NCBI GenBank assembly: GCA_910587865.1
Contig: CAJUNX010000002.1
Location: 53,171-117,170, forward strand
Direction: 5' to 3'
DNA length: 64,000 nt
DNA from: an uncultured Roseburia sp.
GTDB taxonomy: Bacteria > Bacillota > Clostridia > Lachnospirales > Lachnospiraceae
Shown piece by piece: positions 44,225 through 52,688 of this stretch. Position 1 is the stretch's first letter. The number at the start of each line of letters is the position of its first letter. The notes under the pieces were generated by a model. That model searched no databases, had not been told where the DNA came from, and saw nothing but the letters and a program-made list of their open reading frames with translations. Both the position numbers and the translations under genes were made by a program.

Positions 44225-44422
44225 ATTCATGCCCCCTTTCTTTTTCACGTTTTGGATTCCGGTTTCCCGAAATCCGTCCTCCCGGACCCGCAGCAAACCA
44301 TATATGTGGTTTTCTGTTGCATCCCGTTGTTTCTGCATTTACTTTATCAGACGCATCCTTATAGTGTAAACAACACAATTCGACTGTTTTGTATAAAATC
44401 CCTCTTTTATCTCATCAGCCGA

Positions 44423-44451
44423 TTGTTTTTTTATGAATATTTCACTATAAT
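44423..44451 (+). promoter_or_regulatory. Promoter of yesN-like gene
   Basis: TTGTTT-17-TATAAT, about 90 bases before the regulator's ATG and divergent from the importer genes. Confidence 0.6.
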
Positions 44452-44541
44452 TTTTCTAAAAGTACAGATACTTATTACCAGCAACATCGCGCCAAATCTT
44501 ACGTTTGAACGATAGCATTTACAGAAAGGCAGAACCTGCAC

Positions 44542-46062
44542 ATGACACCACTTTCCGTCATCATCGCGGACGACGATCAGCTGATGTTAGATTATCTGAA
44601 AACCTTACTTGACTGGGATGCGCTCGGATTTGTGCTGACGGCGACGGCCGCAAACGGCACACAGGCCCTAAAGCTGGTCCGCAGGCACCGCCCGGCAATT
44701 CTGATCACGGATATCATCATGCCCGGGATCGACGGCCTTGCGCTGATCGAACAGTTAAAAGAGATTCAGCCGGACTTACAGATCCTGATCATCACCTCCC
44801 ACGATGAGTTTGACTACGCCAGGCGCGCCATTTCGCTGAATGTCAGTGATTATATTTTAAAAAACGAGATTTCGGCTGCCTCTCTCACGGCAAAGCTGAC
44901 ATCCCTGGCATTTTCCATCGCGCACTCAAATCAGATCAGCGGTTCGTTCCTCTCGCAGGAACTTGCGGCTTATTTTGCAAACGGCTCTTCCACAGTGAAA
45001 CTTTCGATGCTCCCGGCAAGCCTGACATCGCTCTCGAAGGAACGCTACTACTTTTTTATACTGTCACAGATTATGCCCTATACGAGAACGGTTGCGCAGG
45101 CCGCGGAGGCCAGGCGCACTTCCATCCGGTATCTCACCTCGATCCTGACGCAGATGGAAGCCCCGGCGGCCTCTTTTTATTTTCCATGCGATGATTTTTT
45201 ACTGTTTGCGATCCGGCTGGAAAGCCCGAAGCGGGAGCGCGCTTTTTTCCTGCATTCCCTCACGAAAAAGATCTGGCAGCGCACCAGAAGCAACGCGAAT
45301 CAGCCCTGCGCACTCTTTTTTTACCCGCACCGGCTGGGCATCGGGTCGTTTCGGGAAATCTTTTTTTCGGCCCGCCCCCTGCTCGCTTTTTATTCGATGT
45401 TTTGTCCAAACGGGCCGGCTGACTTAAAGCAGCTGCTCGCCTGCGAACGCTTTGAACCGCGGGTCCGGCCGTTCCCGTTTCAGTGTCTCGACGGCGTGGA
45501 GGAGCATGCACAGGAGCATATTCTGCTGATCAGGGATTATGTGATGCGCTGTTATGAGAACCGGAACTTATCGGCCATCCTGGAATTTTATCAGAATTTC
45601 TGCGCGCATATGGAGATCCTTTCAAACGGACGGCTCACGGTTCCGGAAACCCGGATTTTTTATTCGCACGAGAGCCTGCTCAAATGGATGTTTAACACCT
45701 ATACCGACTGCATCCACATGCACCGGTCCGAAAACGTCTCGCCGTATTCGCCCGCGATCCGCGCCGCGATTGCATTTATCGAGCAGAATTATTCCAGTGA
45801 CGCCTTAAATACTGAGGTGATCGCCAGACATGCCTCATTAAGTGTCAGCCGGCTCAATGTCCTGTTTAAGCAGGAGACCAACCGGACCGTCAACGAATAT
45901 GTGACGGAGCTTCGCATGGAGCACGCGGTCTGGTTTTTACAAAATACGACAATGAAGATCTATGAGATCGCGGAGAAATGCGGATACCGCTCTTCCCAGT
46001 ATTTCAGCACGGTCTTCTGCTCGCACACCGGGAAGCGCCCGATCGATTACCGGAAAAACTGA
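44542..46062 (+). CDS. YesN-like response regulator (AraC-type output)
   Basis: A 506-residue response regulator. The receiver (residues ~5-120) has the acid pair DDD, the phospho-acceptor Asp in ILITDIIMPG and the Lys of DYILKNEI; the middle is a linker domain and the last 100 residues form an AraC helix-turn-helix pair (RLNVLFKQETNRTVNEYV and YRSSQYFSTVFCSHTGKRP). With YesM-like partners it controls glycan uptake genes. The ribosome site is weak (AAAGGCAG). Confidence 0.85.
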   Translation: MTPLSVIIADDDQLMLDYLKTLLDWDALGFVLTATAANGTQALKLVRRHRPAILITDIIMPGIDGLALIEQLKEIQPDLQILIITSHDEFDYARRAISLNVSDYILKNEISAASLTAKLTSLAFSIAHSNQISGSFLSQELAAYFANGSSTVKLSMLPASLTSLSKERYYFFILSQIMPYTRTVAQAAEARRTSIRYLTSILTQMEAPAASFYFPCDDFLLFAIRLESPKRERAFFLHSLTKKIWQRTRSNANQPCALFFYPHRLGIGSFREIFFSARPLLAFYSMFCPNGPADLKQLLACERFEPRVRPFPFQCLDGVEEHAQEHILLIRDYVMRCYENRNLSAILEFYQNFCAHMEILSNGRLTVPETRIFYSHESLLKWMFNTYTDCIHMHRSENVSPYSPAIRAAIAFIEQNYSSDALNTEVIARHASLSVSRLNVLFKQETNRTVNEYVTELRMEHAVWFLQNTTMKIYEIAEKCGYRSSQYFSTVFCSHTGKRPIDYRKN

Positions 46063-46122
46063 CGGATCCCGACGCTGCGCCGCAGCGCCCGCACCGCAGC
46101 CAGACTGCAGGAGGAAATACTT

Positions 46123-47898
46123 ATGAACACACCCCATTCCTTTTCATCGCGTATCGCGGAGCGGATCAGCAGAAAACTGATCCGGATCTACACGATGATC
46201 TATCTGCTGTTACTGCTTTTTCTGCTGCTGATTTTAACGCCGCTGCTCTATCACGAGTCTGTCAGAAAGAGCACACAGCTCCAGTCCGTCCTGACCGCAG
46301 ACTATGAGCTTTTGCAGACGCAGCTCGCGGAGGGCATGAACAGTTTTTCCGGGACCTTCTGGGAGCTTGTTTCCGCCTATGAAAAAAAGAAAACGGACGC
46401 GCTTCGCTCCCGGATCGTGCAGGAGCTCTCATCCTACGCCGCATCCCATCAGAATTTTGCGGCCATCGGCCTGCATCTCCCGGATGGGGAGTATATCTCC
46501 TCCATCTATTACACAAACCTTCCCCAGCAGGAGATTCTGCTTGACAATATGCATTATCAGAATCTGTTATCATCTTATAGCAATAGTTATTATTCCCCGT
46601 TTTACCCGGACGGGCTTACCACGCTGCGCTCAGAGGTTTATGGGACCACACAGGATGATTTTCTCTATTTTTCCAAAAATTATTTAAACGGCACACGTTC
46701 CTACACGCTGACCGTTTTTTATACGTTAAGCTCTACCTTAAAAAAGAACGATGCGCTCGCCGCCTCGTCCTTTGATTCGTACTATATCATCGATAAATAC
46801 CGGGAACTGATCTATGCGACCGATGATATGCTGCCGGGTGAAATCAGCCGGCTTATGCATGAGGGCACGGATCCTTTTACCGGCACGGGGGGCAATTTCC
46901 GCCTGGGCGGCGGGCGCTGCTTTTATCTGCGCATCCCCTCCACGGGCTGGACCGTCGTCTCCTACGTCAGTTATTTCCATATGCTCGACGATCTCTTTCT
47001 GACGCTTAGCATCGTGACCGCCCTCTATCTGCTCTCCCCGGTGCTCTACACGCTCTTTCTGATCCCGGTCGTCCGCAGACAGCTCTCCCCTCTGAAAACA
47101 CTCTCCGACGCCATGTCCTCGTTCCAGGCCGGAGAGGACATCCGGGCGGAGATCCACACGCAGGACGAGATCGAGGATTTGAGCAGTACCTTCAACCGTA
47201 TGGTTCTCGCGATCAACCGTCAGGTGCAGGATATCCAGGCAAAGGAGCGTGAAAATGCCGTCGTGAGCTACAAGCTTCTCGCCACGCAGATCGACCCGCA
47301 CTTCATTTACAACACGATGAACATCATCAACATTATGGCGCATCAGGGAAAAACAGACGAGATCGTGGAGGTCAATACCGCCTTAACACGCATCCTCAGG
47401 GAGCGCTTAAACAGCAAGCTCTCGATTCTTGACACCGTGCGGAATGAATATGAGACCATGCTGCAGTTCGCCACGATCATGGACTACCGGTACGGGCATC
47501 AGATCTGGGTGCACTATGACATCAGTGAATCGCTGATGGACCATCAGATCCCGAAGAATCTGCTGCAGCCGCTCGTGGAAAACAGCTTCTACCACGGCTT
47601 CGGCCACCTGGAGGCCCCGCTGTCCGGACACATCGATATCATGATCTATCCGGCAGAAGATGAGATTGTCATTGAGGTCAGTGACGACGGTCACGGAATG
47701 TCGCAGAAGCGCATTGAAGACATACTGAATCAGTCATACGAGATCTATAAGGACAAAAAGCCGCACATCGGACTTCACAATATCAGACAGCGGCTTCAGT
47801 ATATTTACGGTGAAAAAGGTCAGATGGAGATCCACAGCACGGAAGGGATCGGGACGACGGTGATTCTCACGCTGCCGGCGTCCCAGAAGCCCGTTTAG
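46123..47898 (+). CDS. YesM-like sensor histidine kinase
   Basis: A 591-residue membrane kinase: a short N-terminus, a membrane segment at about 25-45, an extracellular sensor region to about 290, a second membrane segment at about 295-315, HAMP, and a His_kinase-type domain with QIDPHFIYNTMNIINIMA (phospho-acceptor His near residue 395). ATPase motifs: PLVENSFYHGF and SDDGHGMS. It senses extracellular ligand directly or through the binding lipoprotein and phosphorylates the upstream regulator. Its last bases overlap the end of lgt on the other strand. Confidence 0.85.
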   Translation: MNTPHSFSSRIAERISRKLIRIYTMIYLLLLLFLLLILTPLLYHESVRKSTQLQSVLTADYELLQTQLAEGMNSFSGTFWELVSAYEKKKTDALRSRIVQELSSYAASHQNFAAIGLHLPDGEYISSIYYTNLPQQEILLDNMHYQNLLSSYSNSYYSPFYPDGLTTLRSEVYGTTQDDFLYFSKNYLNGTRSYTLTVFYTLSSTLKKNDALAASSFDSYYIIDKYRELIYATDDMLPGEISRLMHEGTDPFTGTGGNFRLGGGRCFYLRIPSTGWTVVSYVSYFHMLDDLFLTLSIVTALYLLSPVLYTLFLIPVVRRQLSPLKTLSDAMSSFQAGEDIRAEIHTQDEIEDLSSTFNRMVLAINRQVQDIQAKERENAVVSYKLLATQIDPHFIYNTMNIINIMAHQGKTDEIVEVNTALTRILRERLNSKLSILDTVRNEYETMLQFATIMDYRYGHQIWVHYDISESLMDHQIPKNLLQPLVENSFYHGFGHLEAPLSGHIDIMIYPAEDEIVIEVSDDGHGMSQKRIEDILNQSYEIYKDKKPHIGLHNIRQRLQYIYGEKGQMEIHSTEGIGTTVILTLPASQKPV

Positions 47899-48668
47899 TC
47901 CTCACTCTTTTTCTCCGCCTCTGCGCCGTCCTTCTTCCCCGCGTTCACAAACAGCGCCGCTCCCGCCGCGACGACCGCGAGCGAAATCAGCTGGGAGGTG
48001 GACAAAAATCCGATGCTCCCGCGGTAATCGTTTCTTAAAAATTCCAACGCAAACCGTCCGATCCCGTAGAGTATCATATACAGCGCCCCGACGCATCCCC
48101 GCTTCGGCTTTTTTGCCGCGTAATAAAGGAGAATCCCGCAGATCACAAAATCTCCTGCCGCGGAGATGATCTGCGTCGGGATCAGCTTCACGCCGTTCGG
48201 AGCCTGATCGGAATGGTGGAAAACAATTCCGTACCAGGCATCCGTCTCCCGCCCGTAGCAGCAGCCCGCAAACAGGCATCCGATCCGCCCGATCCCCTGC
48301 GCCAGCGCCAAAGCCGGCATCACCAGGTCAAAATAATCGACAAACAGCGCTTTTTTCTTCCGGCAGTAGATCCAGCTGGCCAGCACGCCCCCGATAATCC
48401 CGCCGTAAACGACAAAGCCGTTCCGAAAATCCCACAGAATTGAGATATCCTGCATGACCTTTCGGAATTCCACGATATAAAACAGTGTCCGGCTGCCCGC
48501 GATCCCTCCGACGATCGCGCAGAAAAAGATGCCCCAGATGATATCCTCATCCAGCCCCAGTCTCTTTCCCCGCCACAGGCACATGACGAGCGCCGCAAAA
48601 AAACCGAGCGCCATCATCAGGCCGTACATATAGATCGTAATTGGTCCGATTGTAATCGTATTAAACAT
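47895..48668 (-). CDS. lgt: Prolipoprotein diacylglyceryl transferase
   Basis: A 257-residue membrane enzyme that moves diacylglycerol onto the lipobox cysteine of preprolipoproteins. The Lgt hallmarks are seen: YGGIIGGVLASW, GIGRIGCLFAGCCYG (the GRIG variant with Cys) and the essential region near the end with YGIGRFALEFLRND. Seven membrane segments. The start has AAGGAG. All lipoproteins in this window, including the cassette lipoproteins, would be modified by it. Confidence 0.9.
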   Translation of the reverse strand: MFNTITIGPITIYMYGLMMALGFFAALVMCLWRGKRLGLDEDIIWGIFFCAIVGGIAGSRTLFYIVEFRKVMQDISILWDFRNGFVVYGGIIGGVLASWIYCRKKKALFVDYFDLVMPALALAQGIGRIGCLFAGCCYGRETDAWYGIVFHHSDQAPNGVKLIPTQIISAAGDFVICGILLYYAAKKPKRGCVGALYMILYGIGRFALEFLRNDYRGSIGFLSTSQLISLAVVAAGAALFVNAGKKDGAEAEKKSED

Positions 48669-48682
48669 GTTTTCTCCTTATA

Positions 48683-49426
48683 TTAATACCCGTAGATCTC
48701 ATAGATCTCGTCCGTATAGACGCCCTGCTCTTTGTACACGATCAACGGTTTCTCCACCGTCATCCGCGATTTGCCGCCCTTAAGCCCCTCGAGCAGCACC
48801 ATATTCGGCTCCCGGTCGGCATAGGGGTATACCAGCTTCATCCGCTTCGGCTCCAGCCCGCAGGCGACCATCTTACTTAAGATCTCCGCCAGCCGGAACG
48901 GGCGGTGCACCATATAAAGCCTGCCTCCCGGGACGAGGAGAGACGCACTCTCTCTTAACACATCATCCAGCGTACAGCACACCTCATGACGTGCGATTGT
49001 TTTTGCCTCATTCGCGGAAGTAAGCCCGTGCGACCCGATCATGTAGGGCGGGTTTGTCGTTATTACATCAAAAGAGGATGCCCCGAACAGCGCTGCGGCA
49101 TCCCTGATATCACCTGTCACAATCCGAATCTTATCTTCTAACCGGTTATACTGCACGCTTCGCCGTGCCATATCCGCACTTTCCTCCTGGATCTCCAGCG
49201 CAGTAAAAGCGCAGGCCCCGGTCTTTGCCTCCATGAGGATCGGGATGATCCCGGTGCCTGTGCCGAGATCAAGCACCCGCTCCCCCTCCTTTGCCTGTGC
49301 AAAACCGGAGAGCAGCACGGCGTCCATTCCGAAACAGAACCGGGCAGGATCCTGGATGATAAAATATCCGTTCCGATGGAGCTCGTCTAACCGTTCTCCT
49401 TCATGAATCAGATCATTTGGCGTCAT
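48683..49426 (-). CDS. tRNA1(Val) (adenine-N6)-methyltransferase TrmN6 type
   Basis: A 247-residue SAM-dependent methyltransferase. The SAM-binding loop VLDLGTGTGIIPIL and the N6-amine motif TTNPPYM are present. It is read as the YfiC/TrmN6 enzyme that methylates A37 of tRNA(Val). Start MTPNDLIHEGERLDEL was chosen over an earlier ATG because it overlaps the end of the PSP1 gene by 14 bases and has GGGAGG nearby; translational coupling is likely. Confidence 0.85.
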   Translation of the reverse strand: MTPNDLIHEGERLDELHRNGYFIIQDPARFCFGMDAVLLSGFAQAKEGERVLDLGTGTGIIPILMEAKTGACAFTALEIQEESADMARRSVQYNRLEDKIRIVTGDIRDAAALFGASSFDVITTNPPYMIGSHGLTSANEAKTIARHEVCCTLDDVLRESASLLVPGGRLYMVHRPFRLAEILSKMVACGLEPKRMKLVYPYADREPNMVLLEGLKGGKSRMTVEKPLIVYKEQGVYTDEIYEIYGY

Positions 49427-50324
49427 CAATTTTTGATTTTCCTCCCTTGTCCTCAAGCGCCGCAAGCTCCTTTAATTCCTTCGGTGACAGGCGGACATTT
49501 TCTTTGCGCCGTTTCGGCCGGAAACGAAGCTCCTGTACCTTATAATCCCGCAGCTCCTTTTCTCCGTCCACCTCCACGAGCACCTTCACGGTCTGCCTGA
49601 GCACATTGACGGAAGACACTTCTCCTTTTAACCCGTCATTTGTCGTCACGCGGTCGCCGTTATTCGGAAGCCGGCTGTTTAAATATTCGTAGGTCTCTTC
49701 CTCGTTCTTTAAGCAGCACATCAGTCTGCCGCAGACACCGGAGATCTTCGTCGGGTTTAACGAGAGATTCTGCTCCTTGGCCATCCTGATCGAGACCGGA
49801 GCAAATTCTGACAGATACGTGTGACAGCAGAGCGGCCTGCCGCAGATCCCCACTCCGCCCATAATCTTCGTCTCGTCGCGGACGCCGATCTGGCGCAGCT
49901 CGATCCTCGTGCGGAAAACCGATGCGAGATCCTTCACCAGCTCTCGGAAATCGATTCTCCCGTCCGCCGTAAAATAAAACAGCAGCTTGTTGTTGTCAAA
50001 CGTATACTCCGCCTCGACAAGCTTCATATTTAACTTGTGCTTTGCGATCTTCTCAAGACAGATCTGAAACGCATCCTTTTCCTTCTCGTGGTTTCTCGCC
50101 ACCGTCTTCTCATCCGCCTCCGTCGCAATGCGGATCACCGGCTTTAACGGCTGTACCACGTCCTCATCCTCCACGTCCATCGGGCCTGTCATGACGGTTC
50201 CCATCTCCACGCCGCGGGCCGTTTCCACGATCACATGCATTCCCTTGTGCAGCGTCAGCTCCCCCGGTCCGAAATAATATATTTTCCCGGCGCTTCGAAA
50301 ACGCACGCCAACTACTTTTACCAT
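49413..50324 (-). CDS. PSP1-domain regulatory protein (YaaT/RicT type)
   Basis: A 303-residue cytoplasmic protein with the PSP1 fold: beginning MVKVVGVRFRSAGKIYYF, a helical middle part with the conserved CGRPLCCHTYL and CGRLMCCLKNE Cys pairs near residues 170-210, and a basic end. In Bacillus subtilis YaaT (RicT) belongs to the complex that acts on RNase Y and on phosphorelay proteins. Start ATG after AAGGAG; an upstream TTG would overlap holB. It follows holB by two bases. Confidence 0.85.
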   Translation of the reverse strand: MVKVVGVRFRSAGKIYYFGPGELTLHKGMHVIVETARGVEMGTVMTGPMDVEDEDVVQPLKPVIRIATEADEKTVARNHEKEKDAFQICLEKIAKHKLNMKLVEAEYTFDNNKLLFYFTADGRIDFRELVKDLASVFRTRIELRQIGVRDETKIMGGVGICGRPLCCHTYLSEFAPVSIRMAKEQNLSLNPTKISGVCGRLMCCLKNEEETYEYLNSRLPNNGDRVTTNDGLKGEVSSVNVLRQTVKVLVEVDGEKELRDYKVQELRFRPKRRKENVRLSPKELKELAALEDKGGKSKIDDAK

Positions 50325-50326
50325 AA

Positions 50327-51352
50327 TCAATTCTCCTTTATCGTCAGCAGCAAAAGCTCAATCACCAGATCAAAATTCACATTCGCATCCAGTCTGATCT
50401 GTGCCTTGTGCAGTGCCTTTATAATTGTCTCAAGTCCTCCGTAAGAGCTTTTTTCCGCCTTGCGCCTGATCTCGTACACCTCATCCTTAAAAATCAGGCC
50501 GTTCACATCCTTTGTCGCCTTGTACAGCAGGACATCCCGGTACCAGACCGTCATCAGTTCAAAATAATCATTGATCTTTAGCTTATATTCACTGATCTGC
50601 CGGACCGCCTCGCCCATCTCATAAAAATCAATGTCATCCAGACGCCGGATCAGCTGAAGGGTTGCGGCTTTTAATTCCCCGAAATGCTCCGAGGAGGCCA
50701 GCTGAACTGCTTTTCCGACATTGCCCTGTGCGAACGCCACGCAGATATCCGCCTGATAATCGGGAATCTGCCCCTGTTCCATCAGATACTTCCGGATCTT
50801 CTCATCCGGCACGGCCTTTAAGTTTAAAAGCACACAGCGGGAAAGGATCGTGGGAAGGAAGGACTCGGCATTTGTCGTAAGAAGCAGGATCACCGCATAG
50901 GCCGGCGGTTCCTCGATTGTCTTAAGGAGCGCATTCTGCGCCTGCACGTTCATCTTCTCCGCCTCATCGATGATATAAATCTTATACCTGCTGCTGTAGG
51001 GTTTGATCACAATATCGTGATTCACCTGCGTGCGGATATCATCGACCGATATCGTATTCGGTTTTTCATGTCTGACATAAACGATATCCGGCTGATTATG
51101 TCCCGCCGCCTGCCTGCAGGAACGGCATTCCATGCAGGGCTGTGGACGGTTTTCTTCCCCGCCGCCCTCCCCGGACGGCCCTGTATGCTTCTCACACTGC
51201 AGCGTCTGTGCAAACGCCTCCGCGAGCATCATCTTCCCGGACTTTTCCGGCCCGTTTAAAATGTATGCATGCGACACTTTGTCCATGGCAATCGCATTCT
51301 GCAGGTGTGCAATGATCTGTTCATGTCCCAGAATATCCTTAAATCCCGCCAT
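50327..51352 (-). CDS. holB: DNA polymerase III, delta' subunit
   Basis: A 341-residue AAA+ clamp-loader subunit. Walker A is GPEKSGKMMLA near residue 40; the cysteine zinc motif is CMECRSCRQ with an unusual Gly/Glu/Asn-rich stretch before it (about 20 residues, GPSGEGGGEENRP). SRC box: ILSRCVLLN. It loads the sliding clamp with the tau and delta subunits. Start MAGFKDILG with GGGGAG upstream. The gene order yaaR, holB, yaaT is typical of Firmicutes. Confidence 0.85.
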   Translation of the reverse strand: MAGFKDILGHEQIIAHLQNAIAMDKVSHAYILNGPEKSGKMMLAEAFAQTLQCEKHTGPSGEGGGEENRPQPCMECRSCRQAAGHNQPDIVYVRHEKPNTISVDDIRTQVNHDIVIKPYSSRYKIYIIDEAEKMNVQAQNALLKTIEEPPAYAVILLLTTNAESFLPTILSRCVLLNLKAVPDEKIRKYLMEQGQIPDYQADICVAFAQGNVGKAVQLASSEHFGELKAATLQLIRRLDDIDFYEMGEAVRQISEYKLKINDYFELMTVWYRDVLLYKATKDVNGLIFKDEVYEIRRKAEKSSYGGLETIIKALHKAQIRLDANVNFDLVIELLLLTIKEN

Positions 51353-51426
51353 CGTTCTCCCCTTTTCCATGTGCAGCCTTTCTGACCTCTGCCGGCAGCC
51401 TCCTGCTCCCTGACCGGATTATCCCA

Positions 51427-51608
51427 AAACCGGTTCCGTCTCCTTCGGATTGTCTCAAACTACATCCAGCCCCAGATTAGTTTGTCCCAAAACGCGCCCA
51501 AACCCAAATCAGGCCCTTCAAAACCAGCTTTATCTCCAGTTCAGAATATCCGAAAACAGCTCCGTCTTCTGCTCCGATCAGATTGTCCAAAACAGCTCCG
51601 TCTCCTGG
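51427..51608. repeat. Degenerate GC-rich repeats behind yaaR
   Basis: Blocks such as GTCCAAAACAGCTCCGTCT, GAAAACAGCTCCGTCTTCTG and GTCCAAAACAG occur about five times at roughly 36-40-base spacing, directly after the stop of yaaR. No gene is seen. It is one of several local minisatellites in this window. Confidence 0.55.
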
Positions 51609-52049
51609 TCAGGTCAGAATGTCCAAAAGCAGTCCCCGGATCTCTCCGATCATCCCCAGAATCGAAATATGATCTTTCTCATCCTTCACCAGCTCCTGGG
51701 CCAGCTCATCGAGATTCGCATCAATCAGCTTAATCAGACCATAGACCCGGTGACGCCCTTTCCGGTCGAGAAAATTCTCTCTCGAAAACTTGTGCGACCG
51801 AAACACGACCTCATTCATAAATTCACGAATCAGTTCCCGGTAGCGCCTCATATCCCTCACATCCATATGCTCCGCCAGCCGGTTTCCCTGAAATGTGATA
51901 TCCGACAGCAGGGAATCCACCTTCGCCTGAAGATCAGCATCCGTGATCGCACTTGCAAGCGTGAATTTGAATGTGCCGTCTCCTTTTTCTACCACCTGCG
52001 CATCCGGCGTCTGCGTCACCGGCGCGGTTCCCGAAACCTTTATATCCAA
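51609..52049 (-). CDS. YaaR family protein
   Basis: A 146-residue protein of the YaaR (DUF327) family; all-helical after about residue 35, and the conserved core ITFQGNRLAEHMDVRDMRRY followed by HRVYGLIKLIDANLDELAQE is seen. Function is not established. It stands between a guanylate-kinase-like gene and holB, which is its usual place. Confidence 0.8.
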   Translation of the reverse strand: MDIKVSGTAPVTQTPDAQVVEKGDGTFKFTLASAITDADLQAKVDSLLSDITFQGNRLAEHMDVRDMRRYRELIREFMNEVVFRSHKFSRENFLDRKGRHRVYGLIKLIDANLDELAQELVKDEKDHISILGMIGEIRGLLLDILT

Positions 52050-52077
52050 AACTCCACCTGCTTTCCTTTCTTCCCGT

Positions 52078-52659
52078 CTATTGTAACATATAATTCTTAA
52101 TCTTTTGTTCGGTTTCTCTTAAATTCCCATTTATAAAACGCGTGGAAATTCCGGCAGACGCGAGCTCCTCTTCCGAAAAATCCGCGGCATCCGCGAGAAA
52201 TCTCCGGCAGAGCTCCTCGTAGCGCGGCCGGCTCTCCTTTCGCTCTCTCTGCACGGCACGAAAAAGCCGCTCACCGTCCTCCACCTCTATATATATCGGA
52301 ACAACCCGCTCCGTTCCAAAGTAATCACGGAGCTTCCGGTAAGATACGAGCGTCCCGATCAGCAGATAATCCTGTCCCTCATCGGACATCTGATGATCGT
52401 CAACCGTAAAATATTTCCATATCCCATGCACTGTATCATAAGCGCGCAGCTCTATCACCTTTTTTGCGGACAATAGCTCCGACAGGCGCTCCTCATTGCA
52501 GAAATAATATTCCACACCGTCCGTCTCCCCCTCGCGCATCGGGCGCGTCGTATAGGGAACCACGGTTTTTAAGGAAAGCTGCGGATCTGCGAGCAGCATT
52601 TTATACAGTGTGTCTTTCCCCGTTGCGCTTTTTCCCATGATACAATAGATTTTTCCCAT
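52078..52659 (-). CDS. Guanylate-kinase-like P-loop protein
   Basis: A 193-residue protein related to guanylate kinase. Walker A GKSATGKDTLYKMLL near residue 8, and the GMP-binding region TTRPMREGETDGVEYYF are kept. It would phosphorylate GMP or a similar nucleotide, but family members in clostridia next to yaaR are often distinct from the true Gmk, so I keep the general name. Ribosome site weak. Confidence 0.7.
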   Translation of the reverse strand: MGKIYCIMGKSATGKDTLYKMLLADPQLSLKTVVPYTTRPMREGETDGVEYYFCNEERLSELLSAKKVIELRAYDTVHGIWKYFTVDDHQMSDEGQDYLLIGTLVSYRKLRDYFGTERVVPIYIEVEDGERLFRAVQRERKESRPRYEELCRRFLADAADFSEEELASAGISTRFINGNLRETEQKIKNYMLQ

Positions 52660-52688
52660 TTTCGTACCCTGTCAGTATAATATAATCT

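Noticed and set aside
51427..51608. CRISPR array behind yaaR
   Set aside because: Units are degenerate, spacers are missing or similar to the repeats, and no cas genes are near.
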